A stretch of 64,000 nt of DNA, taken from Lutibacter citreus. Its GTDB lineage: Bacteria > Bacteroidota > Bacteroidia > Flavobacteriales > Flavobacteriaceae. This document shows, piece by piece, positions 59,589 to 64,000 of this stretch; positions within the stretch are counted from its first letter, which is position 1, and each line of letters opens with the position of its first letter. The notes below the pieces were generated by a model. The model ran no database searches. It saw nothing but the letters and a program-made list of their open reading frames with translations, and was not told where the DNA came from. The position numbers and the translations under genes are program-made. The stretch is taken from the NCBI RefSeq assembly GCF_003260195.1, contig NZ_QEIH01000001.1, positions 186,001 through 250,000 of the forward strand, in the 5' to 3' direction.

Positions 59589-60089
59589 TTATTTTGTTAT
59601 AAATATTTGAGTGAAATAATTTCGTCCTTTACTGTTTGATTCAGTTGAAATACCAAAATGAGTAAAATCAGAAGTTTCAATTATTTTTTTATGTTCTGGG
59701 CTATTAAGCCATCCATTTAATACTGATTTTGCGGTGCTATACCCATAAGCTACATTTTCCGACACTTTCTTTGCTCCCGCATTTTTAATTAAATTTGATG
59801 CTCTTTCTTCAAAATTAGCATGACTTACATCTCCTGTTGAAATCATATAGTTAGTATGTTCATCCGCAACGTTAGAAATTTGATTTAAGACCTCAAGAGA
59901 TGGGAGGTTTTTTTCAACTCTATAATTATTAACTAGAACTAGTAATTCTGATTCTAATTCAGAATAAGTAGCTTCGTTAGAAATAGTTTCTTTGTCTACT
60001 TTAGCAAATAGATTTAAACCCTCGTCGGCTTGAGAACATGAAAACAATAAAAAAGTAAATATAACTGCGGAAAAAAGTGGGGATTTCAT
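59589..60089 (-). CDS. CAP-domain (SCP/PR1-like) lipoprotein
   Basis: 166 residues. A lipobox (LFSC) follows the signal, so the mature protein is lipid-anchored. The CAP domain (about 45-163) has the usual features: a first helix with LVNNYR and LEVLN, H in DVSHANF, E in SENVAYG, the helix WLNSPEHK and THFGIST. Bacterial CAP proteins are secreted and poorly understood, with proposed protease, lipid-binding or peptidoglycan-related roles. Three CCCC runs surround its start codon on the minus strand: one at codons 2-4 (TCCCCAC), one ending 6 nt before the ATG (TCCCCACGAC) and one further upstream. Confidence 0.85.
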   Translation of the reverse strand: MKSPLFSAVIFTFLLFSCSQADEGLNLFAKVDKETISNEATYSELESELLVLVNNYRVEKNLPSLEVLNQISNVADEHTNYMISTGDVSHANFEERASNLIKNAGAKKVSENVAYGYSTAKSVLNGWLNSPEHKKIIETSDFTHFGISTESNSKGRNYFTQIFITK

Positions 60090-60155
60090 AGTCGTGGGGA
60101 TTTTTTGGGGTTTATATTTTTTTTATTTATACATTATTTTTTATTTTTTAATTTT

Positions 60156-60186
60156 AAACCAATAAGTTAAATTAACTTATTGGTTT
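60156..60186. repeat. Perfect 15-bp inverted repeat upstream of the CAP gene
   Basis: AAACCAATAAGTTAA, a single A, then its exact complement, followed by TTTTG on the plus strand. It lies 67 bp before the CAP start. It could be an intrinsic terminator or a regulatory hairpin. No gene clearly ends here. Confidence 0.75.
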
Positions 60187-60440
60187 TGTTCTTAAAATTT
60201 ATAAAAATTGGGGTTATTTATTTAAAAGAACTTATAATTAATTATTGGGGTTTTGAATTATTTACAATGTAAAACTAGGATTTATATTCGTATTAAGCAA
60301 GAAAACAAACCGTTTATTTGATAAAACGTGTCATTTACATCTTAAAACAAGTAATTTGAAGGGTAATTTATTACAATTGTATGGGTTTTAATTACCGTTT
60401 ATCTGTAAAATCGTGCATTTTATTCTGTTTTTTGGGTATA

Positions 60441-60476
60441 AAAAAATCGATATACTTTACGAATATCGATTTTTTT
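60441..60476. terminator. Terminator of the M3 peptidase gene
   Basis: AAATCGATAT / ATATCGATTT with an 8-nt loop, A-run on the left and T-run on the right; it serves the minus-strand peptidase gene ending at 60494. The gap 60190-60440 is AT-rich, with one pair of approximate direct repeats (60309 and 60394) and no gene that I can support. Confidence 0.85.
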
Positions 60477-60493
60477 GAAGAGATTTTTCTAAT

Positions 60494-62524
60494 TTATTTT
60501 AATAAGCCAGCTCTTTTTAGCAAAGCTTGGTTGTTAGGTTTTTTTCCTCTGAATTTTATATATAAATCTAAAGGTTTTTGAGTACCGCCTTTTTCTAAAA
60601 TAGATGATTTATACTTTTTGGCAGTTTCTTTATTGAATATTCCTTTTTCTTGAAAAAGAGAAAAAGCATCAGCATCCAAAACTTCAGCCCATTTGTAGGA
60701 ATAGTAACCAGAAGAATATCCTCCTTGAAATATATGAGAGAAGGATGTACTCATACAGTTTTCAGCTGTGTCTGGATATAATTGAGTATCTTCAAATGAT
60801 GCTAATTCAAATTCCTTAACATTTTTAATTAAAGAAGGATCATTACCGTGCCAATTCATATCCAATATTCCAAAACTTAATTGTCTAAGTGTTTGCATAC
60901 CTTCTAAGAAATTTGAAGATTCCTTAATTTTGTTAATTAATTGCATTGGAATTACTTCATTAGTTTCATAATGTTTAGCAAATATATTTAAAGCCTCTTT
61001 TTCATAACACCAATTTTCAAGTAATTGACTTGGAAGCTCAACAAAATCCCAAAATACATTTGTTCCTGATAAACTAGGATATGTTGTATTTGCTAACATT
61101 CCATGTAAAGCATGTCCAAATTCGTGAAATAAAGTTGTAACCTCGTTAAAGGTTAATAAGGAAGGTTTTGTTTCTGTTGGCTTTGTGAAATTGCAAACAA
61201 TTGAAATGTGTGGCCTTGAATTTTCTCCATCTTTTTTCCATTGACTTTTAAAAGATGTCATCCAAGCGCCATTTCTTTTTCCGCTTCTTGGAAAAAAATC
61301 GACATATAGTATTGCAATATAGTTACCTTTAATATCTGTTACTTTAAAAGTTTTTACATCATTGTGGTATTTATCTATATCAAATATTTCTTCAAATTTT
61401 AAATCAAATAACTTTGTTGAAATTTCAAATACACCATTAATTACATTCTCTAATTTAAAATAAGGTTTTAATTTTTCTTCTTCTAAATCAAAAAGTTCTT
61501 TTTTTAATTTTTCTGAATAATAAGCACTATCCCATTTTTCAATTTGATCAATTCCATCTTTTTTAGCAATTTCAGAAAGTTGTTCAAATTCTTTTTTAGC
61601 CGCTGGTTTAGCTTTAATAAGTAAATCGTTTAAAAAATTCTTTACATTTTGTGGGTTTTCAGCCATTCTTTCTTCTAAAACAAAATGAGCGTGTGATTTG
61701 TACCCAAGTAAAATAGCTCTTTTATGTCTGTAATTTGCAATATCTAATACTATTTGTTGGTTGTCATTTTTGTTATTTTGAAACGATTTTGCCCCAAATG
61801 CAATAGCCATTTTTTTGCGAAGTTCTCTATTACTCGAATAAGTCATAAAAGGAACATAGCTTGGATAATCTAATGTAAAAACCCATCCTTCTAGTTTTTT
61901 TTCTTTAGCTGTTAATTTTGCAGCTTCAATAACTCCGTCAGGTAAACCTTTTAAATCAGACTTATTTGTTAATTGAAGTTTAAAAGCATTGGTTTCTTCA
62001 AGTATGTTTTCACCAAATTGTAATTTTAATTTAGAGAGTTTAGCGTCAATTTCTCTTAATTCAGTTTTTTTGAGTTCTTCTAAATTTGCTCCATTTCTAA
62101 CAAAACTTTTATACTTTTTAGTTAAAAGCATTTCTTGCTCTTTATTTAAATTTAATTCAGTTTTTTTATCGTGAACTAGTTTAATTCTTTTAAAAAGTTT
62201 TTTATTAAGGGTAATATCGTTTGAAAACTCTGTAAGTAAAGGAGAAACTTCTTGCGCTATTTTTTGAATTTCTGGATTTGTTTCAGCAGAATTTAAATTA
62301 AAAAAAACACTTGAGATTGCGTCTAATTTCTGCCCTGTAAAATCTAACGCTTCAATAGTGTTTTGAAAAGTTGGTTCAGCTTCATTAGTTGTGATTTTAT
62401 CAATTTCTTCGTTTGCTAATTCAATACCTTTAATAAATGCAAGTTTAAAATGTTCGTTTTTTATTTTTGAAAAAGGAGCAGTTGAATAGTTAGTTTCAAA
62501 AGATTCTAATAGAGGATTTTTCAT
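60494..62524 (-). CDS. dcp: M3-family metallopeptidase (Dcp/oligopeptidase A-like)
   Basis: 676 residues, usual length. A cytoplasmic zinc peptidase that trims oligopeptides. The zinc motif is HEFGHALHGM (H467, E468, H471), with the downstream Glu ligand in WDFVELPSQLLENW. The N-terminus (MKNPLLESFETNYSTAPFSKI) starts without a signal peptide, which fits a cytoplasmic form. Its C-terminal FSHIFQGGYSSGYYSYKWAEVL is a family hallmark. A near-consensus -7 element (TACCTTTA, minus strand) lies about 26 nt before the ATG. Whether it acts as dipeptidyl carboxypeptidase or as oligopeptidase A cannot be told by eye. Confidence 0.93.
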   Translation of the reverse strand: MKNPLLESFETNYSTAPFSKIKNEHFKLAFIKGIELANEEIDKITTNEAEPTFQNTIEALDFTGQKLDAISSVFFNLNSAETNPEIQKIAQEVSPLLTEFSNDITLNKKLFKRIKLVHDKKTELNLNKEQEMLLTKKYKSFVRNGANLEELKKTELREIDAKLSKLKLQFGENILEETNAFKLQLTNKSDLKGLPDGVIEAAKLTAKEKKLEGWVFTLDYPSYVPFMTYSSNRELRKKMAIAFGAKSFQNNKNDNQQIVLDIANYRHKRAILLGYKSHAHFVLEERMAENPQNVKNFLNDLLIKAKPAAKKEFEQLSEIAKKDGIDQIEKWDSAYYSEKLKKELFDLEEEKLKPYFKLENVINGVFEISTKLFDLKFEEIFDIDKYHNDVKTFKVTDIKGNYIAILYVDFFPRSGKRNGAWMTSFKSQWKKDGENSRPHISIVCNFTKPTETKPSLLTFNEVTTLFHEFGHALHGMLANTTYPSLSGTNVFWDFVELPSQLLENWCYEKEALNIFAKHYETNEVIPMQLINKIKESSNFLEGMQTLRQLSFGILDMNWHGNDPSLIKNVKEFELASFEDTQLYPDTAENCMSTSFSHIFQGGYSSGYYSYKWAEVLDADAFSLFQEKGIFNKETAKKYKSSILEKGGTQKPLDLYIKFRGKKPNNQALLKRAGLLK

Positions 62525-62567
62525 AATTATTTTAATACTAATTTTATTGTAAAGGTATTACATAATG

Positions 62568-62603
62568 AGATGTTTTTAAAATTTTTAAATTTTAAAAACA
62601 TCT
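62568..62603. repeat. Perfect 17-bp inverted repeat in the dcp upstream region
   Basis: AGATGTTTTTAAAATTT, TT, then the exact complement. It lies 44 bp upstream of the dcp start and 73 bp before the small plus-strand frame. Highly AT-rich. It could be a regulatory hairpin or an operator. Confidence 0.75.
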
Positions 62604-62675
62604 ATAATTTATTTTTAATGAAAGAAATAATTTTTTATAAAAAGATGCGTTATAAAAATATATAAGTATAAGAAA

Positions 62676-62783
62676 ATGAAAAACTCAACTAATAAAATAG
62701 AAATTAATACGATTATTCCTGGTTTCAATTATAAAAATAAAAGCGGAGAAATTGTTAAGCCTAAAGCACTTGTAGCTTTATAG
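62676..62783 (+). CDS. Small protein of 35 residues, motif shared with the 60-residue protein
   Basis: 36 codons including stop: MKNSTNKIEI, then NTIIPGFNYKNKSGEIVKP, then KALVAL. The middle part matches the C-terminal motif of the frame at 59351 (PGF-x-YKN, GE-x-V-x-P), which is strong support that both encode proteins. It is too short for normal gene calling. Its last bases overlap the 3' end of purE, which runs the other way. No promoter element fits well; the upstream region is AT-rich, with the inverted repeat at 62568. Confidence 0.55.
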   Translation: MKNSTNKIEINTIIPGFNYKNKSGEIVKPKALVAL

Positions 62784-63269
62784 TTTATTTTTCAAACCTT
62801 CTGCAGCTTTTAATACTTTAGTTTTTAAACTTTCTTTAAAAGCTATTATTTTATTTAAAACCAAACTATCGGAGCTACCAATTATTTGTGCAGCTAATAT
62901 TCCTGCATTTTGCGCTCCGTCTAGGGCAACTGTTGCAACAGGAACACCTCCAGGCATTTGAAGGATTGATAATACAGAATCCCATCCGTCAATAGAATTT
63001 CTAGATTTTACAGGCACTCCTATAACTGGTAGTGGACTCATAGAAGCAACCATACCTGGTAAATGTGCTGCACCACCGGCTCCAGCAATAATTACAGAGA
63101 TTCCTTTTATGTGTGCACTTTTTGCATAGTCAAATAATTTTTCAGGAGTTCTGTGAGCAGAAACAATATCAACTTCTGTTTCTATATCAAAACTTTTTAA
63201 AATATCTATTGCTTGTTGCATAATTGGAAGATCAGAGTCACTTCCCATAATTATTCCTACTTTACTCAT
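62778..63269 (-). CDS. purE: N5-carboxyaminoimidazole ribonucleotide mutase
   Basis: 163 residues, class I PurE. It moves the carboxyl group of N5-CAIR to C4 to give CAIR in purine synthesis. MGSDSDLPIM, SAHRTPEK and GAGGAAHLPGM form the substrate site with the catalytic His. It follows purK by 7 nt, so the substrate is made and used by neighbours in one operon. Confidence 0.97.
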   Translation of the reverse strand: MSKVGIIMGSDSDLPIMQQAIDILKSFDIETEVDIVSAHRTPEKLFDYAKSAHIKGISVIIAGAGGAAHLPGMVASMSPLPVIGVPVKSRNSIDGWDSVLSILQMPGGVPVATVALDGAQNAGILAAQIIGSSDSLVLNKIIAFKESLKTKVLKAAEGLKNKL

Positions 63270-63276
63270 AATTAAA

Positions 63277-64000
63277 TTATTTACTTATTACTCTTATTGT
63301 ATTTTTAACTTTTTCAGCAATTTCTCTTGCTTCTGCTATATTATTATTAGCTACAGTAACGTGTCCCATTTTCCTGAATGGACGTGTTTGTTTTTTTCCA
63401 TATATATGAGGTGTAACTCCATCCATTTTTAGAATTTCGTTCATACCTTCATAAATTACATTTCCAGAAAACCCTTCTTCTCCAACTAAGTTTACCATAA
63501 TTCCAGCAACTTTACTGTTGGTGTTTCCTAAAGGTAAGTTTAATATACTTCTAACATGTTGTTCAAATTGACTAGTATAGGAAGCCTCAATACTATAATG
63601 TCCACTATTATGTGTTCTAGGAGCCACTTCATTTACTAGAATGTCATCATTATCGGTTTGAAATAATTCAACAGCTAATAAACCTATATGTTCAAATGAT
63701 TCGGCTACTTTTAAAGCTGTTTCTCTAGCTTTTGAAGCAACTTCATCAGATATTCTTGCAGGACAAATAACATATTCAACTTGGTTTGCTTCTGGATGAA
63801 ATTCCATTTCAACAACTGGATATGTTTTTATTTCACCACTTTTATTTCTAGCTACAATAACTGCTAATTCATTTTTAAAAGGAATTAATTCTTCAATAAT
63901 ACAATCTGTATCAACTAAAGTTTTTAAATCTTCTGTGTTTTTTACAACTTTAACTCCTGTACCGTCATAACCAAATTGAGCTGATTTCCATACAAAAGGA
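63277..64000 (-). CDS. purK: 5-(carboxyamino)imidazole ribonucleotide synthase, 3' part (cut by window edge)
   Basis: The frame is open to the window end; about 240 C-terminal residues are visible, so the start lies outside. An ATP-grasp enzyme that carboxylates AIR to N5-CAIR with ATP and bicarbonate. Visible signatures include FVWKSAQFGYDGTGV at the edge, EELIPFKNELAVIVAR, VELFQTDNDDILVNEVAPRTHNSGH (metal-binding Glu/Asn of ATP-grasp) and the C-terminal MGHVTVANNN. Operon with purE. Confidence 0.95.
   Translation of the reverse strand, partial: PFVWKSAQFGYDGTGVKVVKNTEDLKTLVDTDCIIEELIPFKNELAVIVARNKSGEIKTYPVVEMEFHPEANQVEYVICPARISDEVASKARETALKVAESFEHIGLLAVELFQTDNDDILVNEVAPRTHNSGHYSIEASYTSQFEQHVRSILNLPLGNTNSKVAGIMVNLVGEEGFSGNVIYEGMNEILKMDGVTPHIYGKKQTRPFRKMGHVTVANNNIAEAREIAEKVKNTIRVISK

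Noticed and set aside
60381-60581. 66-codon plus-strand frame at the dcp 3' end
   Set aside because: It runs through the terminator hairpin and into dcp in the other direction; composition is not protein-like.

Overview
The window (about 30% GC, 64 kb) looks like the chromosome of a marine-type Flavobacteriaceae (Bacteroidota). The support is an alternative complex III gene next to cytochrome c oxidase, many Bacteroidota -7 promoter elements (TAnnTTTG) with almost no Shine-Dalgarno sites, TonB receptors with a carboxypeptidase-like N-domain, PorP/SprF, and several secreted proteins with type IX secretion (T9SS) sorting domains. The genus cannot be fixed from the sequence; Lutibacter, Polaribacter and Tenacibaculum are reasonable guesses. 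I see no tRNA, rRNA, CRISPR array, insertion sequence or prophage.

Layout. 1-3.5 kb: end of ActF, then coxB-coxA (respiration). 3.5-4.6 kb: ruvB. 4.6-13.8 kb: a sulfur island with two SulP anion transporters, an MBL-rhodanese persulfide-dioxygenase-like protein, a rhodanese lipoprotein, a Tll0287-type heme lipoprotein, a sulfide:quinone reductase-like flavoprotein, a 54-residue protein, an HMA protein, a DUF2892 protein, a remnant of a second SQR, and a hemerythrin-like protein. Three promoters in this island carry the same palindrome (GTRAYnnnnRTYAC) centred exactly 28.5 bp before the -7 element, which suggests one CRP/FNR-type activator. 13.9-18.8 kb: a TPP-riboswitch-controlled TonB receptor, arfB, a NadR-like kinase with a PnuC/PnuT permease, and a phosphopantetheinyl transferase. 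18.8-25.8 kb: ahcY, a universal stress protein, a DMT transporter, comM/yifB, a LacI regulator and a small HTH regulator.

25.9-40.3 kb: a TPR histidine kinase and a NarL-type response regulator, then a degenerate paralogue of that regulator. These are followed by a surface-protein locus: a secreted tail-collar-domain protein, a 2,856-residue LamG/T9SS protein, a smaller protein sharing one of its domains, and a lipoprotein. 40.4-51.7 kb, leftward: DinB-like protein, ppc, a secreted SGNH esterase-like protein, a small secreted protein, tilS, pabB and lpd.

52.2-59.1 kb: an SprB-like T9SS protein with seven near-identical 78-residue repeats, followed by PorP/SprF and OmpA-family partners. 59.1-60.5 kb is the least explained region. 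It holds two tandem copies of a conserved long RNA hairpin exposing a GGGG loop, a 60-residue protein and a CAP-domain lipoprotein whose start codon lies between two TCCCCAC sequences complementary to that loop. 60.5-64 kb: an M3 peptidase, a 35-residue protein sharing a C-terminal motif with the 60-residue one, purE and the 3' part of purK.
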